Assembly (NCBI GenBank): GCA_036852015.1
Contig: JAANDG010000223.1
Span: 62,001 to 126,000 of the forward strand
Direction of reading: 5' to 3'
Source: Pelodera strongyloides
Taxonomy: Eukaryota > Nematoda > Chromadorea > Rhabditida > Rhabditidae
DNA length: 64,000 nucleotides
This document shows positions 45,127-59,900 of this stretch, piece after piece. Each line of letters begins with the position of its first letter. Position 1 is the first letter of the stretch. Made by a program: the position numbers and the translations under genes. The notes under the pieces are model-generated. The model was not told the DNA's origin and made no database searches. It worked only from the letters and a program-made list of their open reading frames with translations.

Positions 45127-48100
45127 AGGGATCTAGAGATAGAGAAGTTAGAGAGGGAACCTAGAGAGAGAAGTTAGAGAGAAGAATCTGTAGCAGGCAA
45201 TTACGATGGGTTAGGAGATAGAACAATCAAGAAAGAAAACTGAAGCTATATTAGTGAATAGAAAATTTTGGCTTTTGGCTCCTTATACTTTGGCCTACTT
45301 TGCGTTTTTTGCACATGTGGGCACTCAAATCTCACGTTTGTGACAAATGCTTTCTCAAACAGACGCCGAATATTTGCATAGGCATTGTCTTTACGAGTGA
45401 TGATCGACTGATTGTTCTGGGTTAAAGGGACAGGCCCATCAAAGTAAACCTATATTTACGATACGTCAACGACTATCAAGCATTTTATTACAATATATGG
45501 CAAACTAAATTTCACATTGTTCAATTTGAAAACTTTTTTCCGATGCGCTCAGAAAATTATACCGTAAAGCCGCAAATTCCTTGCGTCAATGCAAATTATC
45601 GTGAAATTATAATGCGATTAAACATATATAGAAATCTGTCAGGGTTAATATGCGTGGAGCGCATTGGAAAAAAGTAGGGCGAATAATGTGAAATTTAGTT
45701 TGTATATATTGTAATAAAAAGCTTGATAGTCATTATGAACGTATCGTAAATATAGGTTTATTTTGATGGGCCTGTCCCTTTAAGAAGTGATCAGAAAAAA
45801 AGTCGGAATGAGTATCTTTATGAACTATCAATATCAATATCGCTAGTTAGTAGTGTTGTGAAGGGTTGATGCTACAGAATATGCAAAGAAACCTTTCGTC
45901 AAAAATGAAATTGGGTCAAGTTATACTAAAATTTACATTTCCATATAATAACGAAACGGTAATGGTAATAATTACGACACTTACTACTTTTAGTTCCCTT
46001 TCAATATTCATTTTCTATATCGGTATTACGTAATACCGAGATAGAAAATGAGTACCGTATGAGCGAAAGTTTATCCGCTAACCGTAATTGGACTAGTATA
46101 TTGTGTTTTATTCAAGTTCAAGGTCATTTATAATATGACAGTTTTATCTATGATCCACTATTGTGCACATTTTCCTTTCATAGCATGTACATACCTTTAA
46201 TTTCACATTTTTCATATATACCAGGATTTTTTATTTTTTGTACCTCTTAGTGGTAAATTTATCAAGGTACCCCTTTCCTGACCTGCGTTTCGAAGCTAGA
46301 AAATATCTATTTCATAATGTTGTAATAAGGGAGAAACATCTTTGTTTAGTTGAAGCCTCGTCTTTATCTAGTATATATTCCAACTCTCGAGCATTGGTTC
46401 ACGTTTTTTTCGATCATTATCTGTAGTCGGTTTTGCACCACAAAGACCGCATTTTTGTGTCGATCCTGTCTAGATTAACGTCCGTTTTTGTGCGCTCAGA
46501 GTTTCAACCTCGATAAAAACATATACTATTTACATTTGATTATGTAACTATATTCTTTAAACTAAAGCTGCTAACATCGCTGAGCCGCTGACAGAATCGT
46601 CGACGTATCGCTGACACTATGCAATCAACTGTGGCGTGGCCTCGGTTGGAGAAAATTTCTAAACTGAATCTCGACCATTCTATTGAACCAAAATGGCGTT
46701 CGGTTGCATTTTCAAGGCAAGATTTCCTGCCTCAATATAAAGTTGAAAGTGATAATTCTATACGACCAACTTATTTTGCTTTTGATAAAGACGAGGAATG
46801 GAGTAACACTTTCCTAAAACATTCTGGAAATGTGCCCGCGAATTTGTGGCGAAGTCATGAACAGCTGATCAGAAAAGTTCTCGAATCTTCTGCATGCTAT
46901 GACGTCACGAATCAGTATTCTAATTCAATGAATGTTTCGGATACGGTAGTACCACTACAGAATGCACCAAGATGTCAACCCACCAGGTCACGTCCAACAA
47001 GAAGACCATCCAGCCTTAGCGATATGGAGACTATCACCAGCGAGACGAGGGTTCGAGACCGGGTAGCGGCATTCGAAGGCCTGCGAAGCAGCGTTGCAGC
47101 GGCGCTCATGCGGCGCACTTCTAGCAAGGGCGAGTATGAAAGTCCCAAGAGCTTGAAAGCTCCAGAAGCAAGTCATCGTGCACGCACAGTTAGAAGTGTA
47201 AAGGACTGTGGTTCCAGGCCTCCGAGGTCTGCCTCATCTGGACCAGTTTGTTATTCTGAAGACTATATTATTCCAAATTCTCAAAATGATCGGTTCACAA
47301 ACTCTACCAATCAATTCCCTATTATGTACAACAAGCCTAATAGCACCGTACATCGATGTTATATTGAAGGAATCAGAACAAAAAATGGAAGGCAGATACC
47401 AAGGATCCTTCTTTATCCCTGGGTTTGTTGTTTTTAAATAATAAGAAATAGTGTTATGCTTTAAGCGCGTGCTCCTTTAGTTTAGTCAAGAGTCAAGGGT
47501 GGTACAATTATCAGACAATAAATAGCCCTAAATCATTTGTAATTTTTTTATTATTCATGAAAAAATATACCAAATTAATAAAGGGTTAAGGTTCAGTTTA
47601 CCTCCTAATAAAGGGTTAAGGTTCAGTTTACCTCCTAATAAAGGGTTAATGTTCAGTTTACCTCCTACCTCTAGTTCTTTTTCAGAAATACTTTTTTTTT
47701 TATAATTTCTACCTTCAAACAAGCGGAAGAATCGTTCATCATGCTTCTATGTGACAATGTTAAACTATTGTATTTTAGTAGAACACTACTCACTCACGCT
47801 CGTATTGTATTTTTACGTGTAACAGAAACAAACTGGAACACTATTATATTCTACTCCCCTTTCTTCTCATCCCTCTCTTTGTTCACTGTACTATTTCATG
47901 TTTTGTTCTCTGAGTCATTTTATCGGAAACGCAAAAAGTGGGGAAAAAAAGTAAAAAGCCGAGTTGTATTGTGTATTACAATCAAAACTGTTCCGAACAG
48001 GAGTTTGGTCGTTTTATGATCGAAATTCATCTGGTATAGCTCGATTTTATGGGATTATCCGTTGTGCACCTTTAGTCGTTGTTTTAAGCTTTATTTGTTT

Positions 48101-51100
48101 ACCTTTTAAAGCTCAGGTAGTTGCGCCTGATGTGTATACACAGTTCGTAGTTCGTACTACGTACAACTGCATTCCCCTATATTATAAATTTATGTGCCCT
48201 TCTGGGCACTTCCGGCACAGAATGGAACACAATTCGCATACGATTTCTTGGACTTCACAAAGCACGAGCCATACCCATACCGCTTTCAAATCCAATGATT
48301 TTTTTTAGTATTTATTAGTATTATACATTATACTAGTTTGCATACGCCGCTTAGCTTCTATGCCTAGTTTTCTTGTTGTTACAATACACCTTTTCGTGTT
48401 TTGTTCAATTTTAATTACGTCTGTTTTGTCTGTGTAAAGCGAGAAAACGTCATGTTTCTCTAATTTGACTTATTCTGAAAACAAACTTTTTGTGGTTTAT
48501 TGGTTTATTCTGTTCTTTCATTGCCAGCTAGCATTTTATTCGCACAATTACTCACAAACATTGTTTTTATTCCACTTTGTGCCATACGAGAACTGCTACC
48601 GTTAACTGGGTATTACAATAAATAATAGGCTGTTGCAGAGCAGGTTTTGTAACAAATCCCACTTTACCCAGCGTTTTGTCGAGATCTCTACTCTCCTCTC
48701 TCTCTCTCTCTCTCTCTCCCTCTCTCTCTCTCCCTCTCTCTCTCCCTCTCTCTCTCTCTCTCTCCTAAAAGGTTTCATACTCGTTTTGTAACAAAAACCC
48801 AAAATAGCCAACTCGTTGCGCGTCAGTACTCAGTAGCACTAATCTCGGTACTCTTTTGTCTGCAAACTGATCCACAATTGCTGACTCATTGCAATTACAT
48901 AATCGATAATCTACAAAATATTTGCCAATTAATGGTCCATTTATCTATTCTGATACTGTAATTTACGGCATTCTTTCCGCCATTACTGCATTCATGTCCC
49001 AAGCCACTAATAAGGCCTAATGCCAGTTATTTATTCGGTGTAGTCCATTTTCTAAAGACCTCAGAATTGTACGAAGCGTATCTCATCAGTACACTGATTA
49101 TTCCATGGAACCAAAGACAGCACCGGCTAAATATATCGATCGATATGTAGTTCGATTCAAATTACCGCCTTCGTCCCTTGGGTTTGGGTCCCACGACGAT
49201 CTATCCCCAGATCTGGCTAATGGCCAGACAAATTCTCAGGAATTTAACATTCCTGGGGCACCAAATGTTAGAGTGCAGCATTTCGTTGATCATGTAATTA
49301 ACAAGAATCAGAGACGGAGAGTTCGGTTTAAGGTAGATTATTGTTTGATTTCCAGGAAACCATAACTAAAAAAATACGATCATATGTCGTCATTCTAATT
49401 ATCGATTGGCTTTGTCCTCGTACCGTATCCTTTTCCTTTCAGGACTCCAAAGAGGAAATCCTTTCGGTCAGCTCTCCGCATCCGGATATTGATTCCGGAA
49501 TTGAAAACAACAGGACTTCACCATCTACAAGCGCGGAGTTCAGTCCGAGAAGTTGGTTTTTGAAGCTAATATTTTGGAACTAGTTAGCTATGGAGAATTC
49601 CAATTGAACAATTTCGTTGTGACATCAGTTCATATTCGTGGTGCCGTTGAGAGGCCGTAATCACCAACACACAGGAAACCCTCCCTGGCCTCCCCAGGGC
49701 CCAGGGATCTAAACAGTGCGTAGAGAGTGCGAGAGGGAGATTCAGAGCGCTCGTCAACTTACAGCTTTCGGGTAGTCTAAGGATACCGAATACAGCCAAC
49801 ATTCCCCCAAAGCGCGAGGGTTCGGCGATGATTCGGCGAAAATTCGGCGCGAAACTCCACATCCAATAAATTTTTGTCGGTTGTCACTACTAAATCGACA
49901 CAATATATTTTTTTAAATAAAATTAGAGGTGCCTACGATAAACTTCGTCAGTTACTCAATCAGTCGTATTCGAAACTACACAACATTGATGTCGTGTTTC
50001 AGGTGAGCTACACGCCGCCCCGGTTACAGGGATTGCTAAGAAAGAGGTCGCGGGTTCGATTCCGTCTACTGCCGGAAAGACGAAGGGTCTTGTTGAAAGG
50101 TGAATATCATTAAATGGAAAAATGTACTTAGCAATGAATCAGTCAATAGTTGACGTCAGTTTAAGATCGACTTTTTTAAAGGATTCTTATAACTCTATCT
50201 GGAGAGTTTCTTTTATTTAAGTAGCGTGTCATGTAGCCTTATGTTCCTCTATTCCTTATAAAATCTGATTGCGAAAAAAAAAATTTCGATATGGTTCATC
50301 CGTTAATTTGCATATTTTAGAATCGAGACTCCGCCTCCCGAGCACGCCCCGCCTCCTCCCCCGTTCGAGGAGAGAGAGTACACTGAAGCGGAGAAACAGA
50401 GAGCTAGAGAGAGGCTTGATCAGGTGAGAGATCAATCGATAACCTAAATTATTCTATTAAAATAGATTGTTTGATGTAAATTTGTATTTTCCAGGTTCTC
50501 GTACCAATTGCTGTAAAGAAAAGACAGTTTGAGGAGAGCGCAGAGCGGGAGGAAATCAGACATCCAGAGGAAGAGTACGAAGATTTCCCATCCCCTCCAC
50601 CACACATTTCGAAGGTAGGATTCGTTTAAATATAAAAATTATAAAAATTAGAATCCTCAAAGGAATGACTGACGCATTCGTAGGTAACGTGTTCGGGCCT
50701 GGCGAAATCCTCCCACCCAGCCTAAAACCCCAAATAATTTCTAGCTAATTGGAGTTAGGCCGAGCCATCGGGAGCCTTTTCAGTCATCTAGTCTGCTCAG
50801 GACCTCTGCGGTGAGAGTTGGTTCATCACAGACGTTTCAGACATCCTCAGTGGAATCTTCCACTCGTTTTGATTGTGAAAAGGACAGAGTGGAGAGTGCG
50901 AGAGTAGACGCCACACTTCATTACGGTAATCAGGCAGATACGCAGAGAGTGGAGCAGAGCCTGAGGGAACCGGTGAGACATTCTTTAACCAATGAAATTA
51001 ACTGACCTTGACCTTTGACCTGTCATGACCTATCAGCCTCTGACCTCTGACCTACCGATGTAATTAGGTGACCTTTGACCTTTTGCAGATCAACTCCTCA

Positions 51101-54100
51101 GCGAACAGTTCCGAAGAGAAAAGTGTCCTTGTTGAACTGACCGTGGAGTTGAACAGAGAACAGACGGGACAAGTCAACACCAGACAGTATAAACTGAGGA
51201 CCACCCACGAAGAGGCCACACACGACGCTAGGGCCCCGGTAAGTGGGCTCGGCTCTAAAACGTGATCGGGCACGGAGCTATTAAGGATATACGGAACAAT
51301 GCACAAAGGGTTATTTTATTATGATCTAAAATAGTTCATTCCATTCCAGGCAACAAATCGCTCGAGAAGTGCAAGTCGTGAAAGAGAGGCAAAAACAATG
51401 GCACCTCCCAGTGGATCTGTCTATAAGGTAAATCTTAATTAGCAGGTTAGGTTGGGGTTCTCAATATGGTGCGCTGTAATGCATAAAGTTAAACTACCAA
51501 ACTGACAAGTGACCACTATTCACGAAAGAATAAACTTTTATCAACCAAAATGGAGACCTTTTTTCTTCCAATTCAGGCAGGTTGACATTCCCTTTGATGA
51601 TTCATCTCCGGCTGTCTACAAACCAGCCACCAAATGGAAAGGATCCAACGAGTTAGTTTTTTAAAAAGAAGCGTCTTGTTAAAGCGATAGATCGGCCGGT
51701 TTTTGAAAAAAAAAGCGTATGTCGGTCAACTGCATTCCCACGTAGTGTATACTGTATACAATAGAATATAATTGGACCAAAAATCGCCCAGCTTGCACAC
51801 AATAACAATAAGTAATATAAGGAATACAGCGTCTTACATGCGTGTCAAAAACCTGCTGTTATTGCTTTAACATATTACTGTCATCACATAATTTGTTGTG
51901 TTCGCTGATTGTTTTATTATTATCTATGTTGCCGAAACCTTAGAAATGCGCACAGTTTCCTAAAGCTAAGCGTTACGAACGGGTTGAAAGCGAAAGCCTG
52001 TATTTGCTGAATCTGAGATATATAGGTTAATTTTTAATTGTCCCTGATAAATCGTATATATTATTATCTTTAGGAATTCGATGGTTGTCGCACACTAACT
52101 CTGGAAATGGGTGCCCATCCTATACATAAGGGCTTCGGATTCGGTGTTTCCAATCAAAAACAACTGGGTGATCCTGTCAGGGTGAACTCGGTCGTCATTG
52201 GCACTCCGGCCGATAGGGCGGGACTTCAGGTAATCGATAATTACAATTAGCGAAAAAAAAGTAAGGTTAGGGGAAAGAAAATCTACTTTCTTTTTTTTCT
52301 TACTTAAATTTTTTTCTTATTTATGCTAATTTGCCTCGAATTAGCTCGATTTTTATTCTAATTTATGGGTTTCTTTGGCACACGCTGCATAAGGATGCTG
52401 GTCGTTCGAAAATGTGTTCTCGGAAAAACCGGCCGGCATTTCGCTTCAAATCGGCGAATTAGGAATGTTAGGCAACTATGTATATTCGCATATTGGTTCT
52501 CGGCACCTGAAAGTATAATAACTAACGAACGACTTATGAATATTCTAAATTTTCAGGTCGGTGACCACATCGTGTCAATCAATGGAGAATCCGTACTGGA
52601 AGCCTATCCATCAGCTATTTCTCGTATGATTCACGAAGCAGTCAGACTTGGAGAAGCAGAACTCAGAATACAAAAGATTGAGGGAACTCGTGAGCATTTT
52701 AAATTGTCTGGCGTTCATTTTATTTAGTTAATGTTTAGACCTCATAGTCATAGGCGTGAGCATATGTTGTCATTACTTTTTTTAAAGGGATGAACCGGAT
52801 GTGTTTTTTGTAACTTGTACCTATTTTTAAATTGAAATCAGCAGTTCTTATAACGAATTGTTTATAAGCCAGTTTAGCCCGTTCCTCTTCTGTGCCGCCT
52901 CCTCTTCAGAAATCACCATCGTCTTTCGATAAGACACGAAATATGTTCCAGGTTTGCATGTTATAAAGACGTGTAATGGTGAGAAACTGTTCTGTCATTC
53001 ACATTCAATATAACACGTACCTCAACAAGGCCCCTGACATTATTTCACTCCGTATGGTTTTCTCACAAATAAATGCTGGGGTTTTGTATGAGCCACAACC
53101 AGTGTGTTGTGCATATTGTGAATATGAATATGTGAATGTGAATATTGTTTTTTTTTCAGGAAGTTGCCAAGGAATCGTCCGTCAACTCGTACGCTGAATT
53201 CCGAAAGAGAAGCCAGGGATCCGTAGGTAAGTGAAAATAGGATGAACTGTATAAACTTCTTGTTTCTTGCAATGATCACGATGACCTGTGGCCTACCTTT
53301 TTTGTTTCCAGGCAATCTACGTCCGGATTCACAAACGAGTTTGTCGCCCGCTTCTTCGAGCAGTGAAGTGTACAAGAGTGGACCCATGAGGTACTGTACC
53401 GGTCAAGGTGAAACTTCGCGCAGCATCCATCGCTGCGCAACGGAGCCCATTTTATGCCTAGACTGCTGCGCGAAAGCTGTGCACTTCCATTTGGCTGAGT
53501 TGACACACAAACTGGGACACCGCTTCTAACCTTAACGTTTTCAAGTGTTGAATTCTGTTAGATTCTTTCTCTAAAGATTCCAAAAAATAGGGATTAAAAT
53601 TCAAAGATCCTGGTTTCCATAACGAGTAGGCGAATATTCTCTAAACTTTGTAAGTTCAGATCCACCACTGCAACGTCGTCATTTTCCGAATTGTACCGTA
53701 CCCCTGTACAATCATTCAAAGAACCACATAAGTACGATGAAGTGCTCAATCAGGTAAGATTACTCACTTTCTGTGCTCTCAATATTACTGAATATTTTGT
53801 CTATTTATAAAGACACCTGTAAGTGAAATCTAACCTGAGGCCGGTTCCAATAAAATGTACCGCTGAGGTGGGTTACAGGCGTCTCCTGTTTAGCGTGCTC
53901 TCTCGCTTTCTCTGATTTTGCACAGGCTGCGAGAGAAGCCGAGAGAGGCACGCTAAGCAGGAGACGCCTGTAAACTACCCCAGCGGTAAAATTTATTGGA
54001 ACCGGCCTCAGGGCATCACGAAAACAGCGGCTCCTATCTGACTCGTAGGAGTGTAAACGTAAGGGATATCGCTGGTTCAGTTCCTGCCCCCCGAACAGAT

Positions 54101-56896
54101 TCTGCAGAGATGCGTACATTTGTCCAGTCTTTCTTGATTTATAGGAACCGTTTGCAATAGTTCCGATTAAAGGGCTAAACTTTATCTTTTTATCTTTTTT
54201 ACGCCAACCGGTCTATTAAGATGTTTTATTACCTTTCAGGACAACTATGCCACTTCTTCCCTTCAAAGAGGAATCAATTCCCAACTTCCCCCAATTGAAA
54301 CCGGATTCCGAAAGAGTTACGGAGTCGACACGGACAACCAGTGGGTTTAGCAAAATCATATATGTTTTTTCAAATGTTTATTTTCATGTCGATAGGCACC
54401 TTTATGGTATATCCTGCATACCTGTACGTCTCACCGTGACAACGGACATCTGAGTACATTTTTTCTACGTTTGGGCATTATGTTTTATATTTATGCACGA
54501 AATCTTTTCGTTTTGCTGTTGCTTGCGGGGCTTGAACTCGGGTTGTTTGCATGGCGGGTCGGTGTTAGGCGCTGAGCTAGGATTCGGGTTGAGAGGTGGC
54601 ATACTTCTTGAACTAAATGTGAAATTCAGATCCGAAGATGCTCGTTACAGAGTCCAAACTATGGTGGACAAGACCGGCCCGGGCAAGTTGCAAGACTTCA
54701 TACCAGAGGTGGAGAGAGCAGCTGCCGAAGCACAGGGAGACACATGGCAATCGGAGAGAGCACAAAGAGGTAGAGCGGAAATCACATCTAGTTATTGAAA
54801 TTATCTTAATTATATGTGGAAATTAACAGTGAGAAGAGAGTAAGGGTATAACTAACTGATAGAAAGGAGATAAGAACTAAAGTTTAGAAAGTCTGAAGTT
54901 TAGTGGGATTGCTCCAGGGTATTTTCTCGCAAGTAGCAGGGGAGCAGACTAGGATGACACATTTCGTGGGGCAAAATATATTCTGACTAACTTCAGACTA
55001 CGACGCTCTCAGCTCTCGCCCCATTGAAGACGAGCCAAAGTTGATTAGAAATTACGAGCTCAGAACTTCACCTGCCGTGGTCAGTTAATTGCCTTACTTT
55101 ATATTAATTAATTACTTCATTACTTAGTGACTTCAATAATATCTATTATTTTGTAGCATAATATGTTATGTTACCAGACGTCTATCGCCGCATGAGGCGA
55201 CTTTCAAAATCTAAAATGCAGGAACATCATAAGTGAGCACGCTTATGGCTTATGTGAAACGTTTGCAACGTATCTTGATAAATCATGAAATAAAATTCGA
55301 ATTTTGCTTGCTCAAGACGGGGCTCCGGCTCTCCTTTTATAGCCGTTAGATATTCAAATTTTCGTTGCGTTCACACGCAGCTTCAAACAAAAAAGAAAAC
55401 TCTTATCCTTTATATAATAAGATTACGTAACCTAGTTGTAATTGCCTCTTTTATACATATGGCACATTCCTAGCCTTCTTCTAATCAGAGTAATATTTTT
55501 AATTAATAAAAGTTTAATTAACAAAAGTTTACTTTGTGCAGTCATCACGGAGGGTTCAATTCGTCCCGGTAACACTTTCTTATTCTAGAAATTTTATCGG
55601 TGTTTTGTTTTGCCACAAATTAAGTATTAGTATTTTCATGAAAGTTTTAGCTATTTTCGCTATATTTTTGTTTTATTCTTGCATGCGCAGTATTGGAGAA
55701 TTTTACGCTTTCTTGAGCAGCTTGGGTCTTCAGTTATTACGTTACTATGATGTTTTTACATATTAAAAAAAAAAACATTTTTAGAACAAATCGTTCGCTC
55801 TACACAAGGAACAGGATAATGAAGCTGTTTGTGCTGTGCTCAAACGCAGTACATTACCTAGAAATGTGAGTCCATTATCATTCAAAAAAGTGAGTCCATT
55901 ATCATTGAAATAATATATTAAAGCAGTATGGTACGTGGTTTTTGAAACGTGTGTTGGAACCTGCATTTAGTGTATGTAAAGTCAGTTTCATTATGCACAG
56001 AAAGACACAGGAATTAGCATACAATCATGACAGTTCAGTTATACATCGAATGTTTGAATAACCAAGTGCTAACGAGTAAATGTCATAAAGGGAGGAGATA
56101 TTGGCAAAAAGAATACAAGTTCGGTTCCGCCGACTGCCCCACTTTTTGCGCGCGTTCCCGATATAGGGTGAATACCCAATGAATGCATATTTGTTCATTT
56201 CGCAGCCGATTCAATTGTTATGCGCGCATTCCCCGCGCATCACACTTACACTTTCATACTAAAAGAAGATTAATATTTGGAAAAGGGAAAGTTACTCTAT
56301 GAATTCTTTGTTTTTACAAACGTAGAAATCTGAAAGGTGATACTCTCAAAATTGTGAATTTTGATTTAATTTATTGTGGGTTAAGGCGAAATACCGGCCG
56401 GTTTTTGAAACACATCGAGTACATCTGCATTCTTATACAGCGTATGCCAATGACCATAAATTAGAATAAAAAATCGAGCCAAATTCGAGCAAATTGGCAT
56501 AAATACGTAAGCATTCAGCTGTCCACGATGCGTTTCAAAAACTGGCCGGTATTTCGCTTTAAAAGTTTTGTTTAAAATTATTCCTAGCAAAGTAATATGG
56601 TTTCATTTGCCACACACGATAATACACTGTAATATGTAGGAAAGCGTGCATATATTTTCCACCATGAAAGGCACAAATCATGCTCGTGGCATTTTACATT
56701 CTGGTATTATTAATCTGTTATTATGTTTCCAAAATGACTAATAACTATACCATAACATCTCGCATAATGTGAAAACATGACCGTTTTGTCTATTAAATAT
56801 TTCTGTCAAGCCTCTTTTATATATAGAGTTGATCATCGATTTTCCGTTGATTTATGACATTTCTGCACACATATTATGTTATGTGATTCTTTTTTC

Positions 56897-56927
<31 letters not shown>

Positions 56928-59900
56928 ATATTACCATTTTATATTTCTTTTACCACATCTTTGACATATTATTTGAAAAATTATGGGGTAGTTGATAGTT
57001 AAATAACAGTGAATCGCCAAATGTATATCTTTGTACCTTTTGTAGTCAATTATGAAGTAAAACAACATTTGTAGGTTTTCGCAGTTTAGTAAATGCTGCT
57101 CAGGTATTTCTATTTTTATTGTTTAACTCACTGTCTATCGGGCAGGATTTTGTTTTCTTGTCTAAACTTCCTTCTTGCTGGACACTGATTGATTGCAAGT
57201 AGATGAATCATTCTTCAATAAAGTAGGGGAGCAAAATTCTTATTTAAATCGCAAACTTACTTAGCTTCTTCCTAGACACTGCTTCTGCGAAATTTGCTTA
57301 AATATTAATATCTAATCATTTATTAGTCATGCACACTTAAAAATTCATAAAGAACAATGGCCATAACAAAACACAGTGCACAGTAAAGATAAAAACACAT
57401 ATTGGAATATAAACTTACTTGTAAAGGCAGCCGATCCTTGTTCAACATGAAACATATGCACAGTATTCTAGTATTCGTCAGTTCGGTAGCCATTACGGTA
57501 CCATTAGGTTACTGTAAATCTCAATATTTTCTCCCATTCTCATTCCCATATTTGGCAATAAATCATCCCTTTCATGTCGTCAAATAGACAGTTTCATCCT
57601 CTTTTCTATTTATTTAACTTCGCCTAATATTTGCTTGTGAATGTGCTAAGTACTTGCGACTAGAATTTACATAGTCTGGGAATCACTTACGTAAGTCCAA
57701 AAAGGCCGATTCTACTGCCTAATTCACCTCCACTAATTTCTGCTTATTATATTCTAAGTTAAGACATATTGATGGTGTAGATATGCAGGCCATTCACTTG
57801 CATTAACTTATGGCCTCAAAATTCAAAATTTAGCTACCATGTGTCCTAAAAATTGTTGATTTATGGAAAAAAGCCACATCTTCATTTTGTATTAAAATGA
57901 TTTTGTCTCCAATTTTCCAAATATTATAGTTTATTTTAGTTTTGATGTCTGCTCTTCGAATATAGTCAGACGTTAATATTGTTAAAGCGAAATACTAGCC
58001 GGTTTTGGAAACGCATCGTGAACAACTGAATTCTTACGTATTTATGCTAATTTGCTCGAATTTTGGATTTTGTATTCTAATTTATGTTCATTTGCATAAG
58101 CTGCATAAGTTGCATAATGATAAGAGTGCTAGTATACTCAATGTACTTCAATTAACGGGTGGTATTTCGCTTTAAGTAGAATAATCAATAGTAATGTTGA
58201 CTAATCCAGTATTGATTATTAAAAGAATATGACTTCAACAACGACACACGGTGTTCATCGCATAGTAATCGATATATGGAGACCACCTGAGGTTGGCATT
58301 TTCTATGGATTGATTTGAATGGCCAGGCAAGATACTGTAGTTATTGTTCTACGCTCTAGTTATTTATTGTTTTACAGGAGAAATACCGGCCGGTTTTTGA
58401 AACGCATCGTGGACAACTGAATTGTTGAATATTTATGCTAATTTGCTCGAATTTAGCTTATGGTCATTTGCATAAGCTGCATAAGGATGCTGGTCTACTC
58501 GACGTGTTTCAAAAACCAGCCGGTATTTCGCTTTAATAGCGAAACATTGTAGCAAAACACCGTCATTGCATCTGTCACATTGGTTTCTACTAAGGTGCTA
58601 CGTTACTACGCAAAGATGATAATGCGATTGACATTTTGTTTATTTTAATTCACTGACCAACTTTGGCAAATATTGGCTATAAAGATAAAGCTTAACGGAT
58701 TTTACCATTACTCCGCTAATCTATATGCTTGCAGCTTGCTTCCATGCTAAATCCAATACACACCGACGGCACCAATTCTGCGCAAATATTCCACAAAAAG
58801 CGCAAACAAAAACGCAGCATTGAAACAATAACTGCGCAAACACATATCAATTTCACGCACGCGGATTTTGAGTCAAAGCTCGCTTTCATTGGCATTTTTT
58901 CCTCAATTTTCTAGACAAATTCTCATTTTCCTATAATAATCGAGGCATAATCTATACAAGAAAACAATGTAGACGGCCGTTAATTTATTCTGAAATGCCC
59001 AGTTGTCGAGCAGTTTTGAAGAAAGTCAAAACGAGATCAATAAAAATTGAGGTGCAAAATATTTCCGCCTATTTTTACTTTTTCGGCGGGTCTAGTTTTC
59101 AGTTACATTTTATGTATTTTTGACCTTGGACTTGCCATAAATAAAACTAGTTTAAAATCAAACTTTATACATCTCTGTTTATACACTTTTCTGTCTTGCA
59201 CCGTCTTTCCAGAGACAATTTTATTAGTCAACCTTTTACCTTACAGTACTATATATTCCTTAGGCCATAGCTCCCCAGGTCAGATTTGCAGACTGTACCT
59301 TACCCTTCAAAAAAAGTCAACCGTTTCATTTGTCTTTATTCACGGCGTATGACGAGTATGTTCAACGAGTCTAGTGGGGCATTGCATTGAAATAAAACAC
59401 ACAAACCACTCATCGAGTACAGGAATTCATTGTATCTATGCACTCGATACGCATTGCTTTCGATTTTTTACTCATCAATTTCTACCAGCAAGTATAACTA
59501 TTTTCCTCTGATGCTTTTTTAAGTTTGGTATCGTTGGTTTGATGCCACACGTTGGCAAACTAGAGAACCAGGGATACTATGGCGCATATACACTTTATGT
59601 GTACTGTAATCATCCTGTTCTAAAATCAACCGTAATTTGCAGTTTGTAATTTATATTTTAGGCGAACGGCAGACAGCTCGACGACGAAGTGGACAGAGAC
59701 GCAGAGGACGTTCAGGACGGACGCGGACTCTTGGTAAGTTGAGTCTCTTACCTATTTACGCTACAGTACCCACCAGCTGTAACTATGATACTGTAGACTT
59801 GCAAAGTTACCCAAATCGGAAAAATAACCCTTAGTTGCTGGTGGATGCGGTCGCTACTTTCTTGAACTTGGAAGTTTGATACAGTAACCAAGTTTGCATA

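Larger units (their letters stand above)
44591..46594. other. 2.0-kb intron of the LMO7-like gene
   Basis: GA microsatellite block (45019-45180), a complete family C foldback (45422-45783) and a 42-bp palindrome (46009-46050). No supported exon. Confidence 0.65.
47423..49089. other. 1.7-kb intron of the LMO7-like gene
   Basis: A 30-bp tandem repeat (47577-47666) and a CT microsatellite (48689-48764). No supported exon. Confidence 0.65.
55866..59661. other. 3.8-kb intron of the LMO7-like gene
   Basis: It contains a family B arm (55918-55975), family A copies (56381-56562, 57982-58175, 58376-58536) and an (AT)n run (56896-56923). Otherwise AT-rich with no supported exon. Confidence 0.65.

Noticed and set aside
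50047..50085. tRNA T-arm-like sequence GTCGCGGGTTCGATTCCG
   Set aside because: No matching D-arm, anticodon arm or acceptor around it. It is probably coincidence or a very small tRNA-derived remnant.
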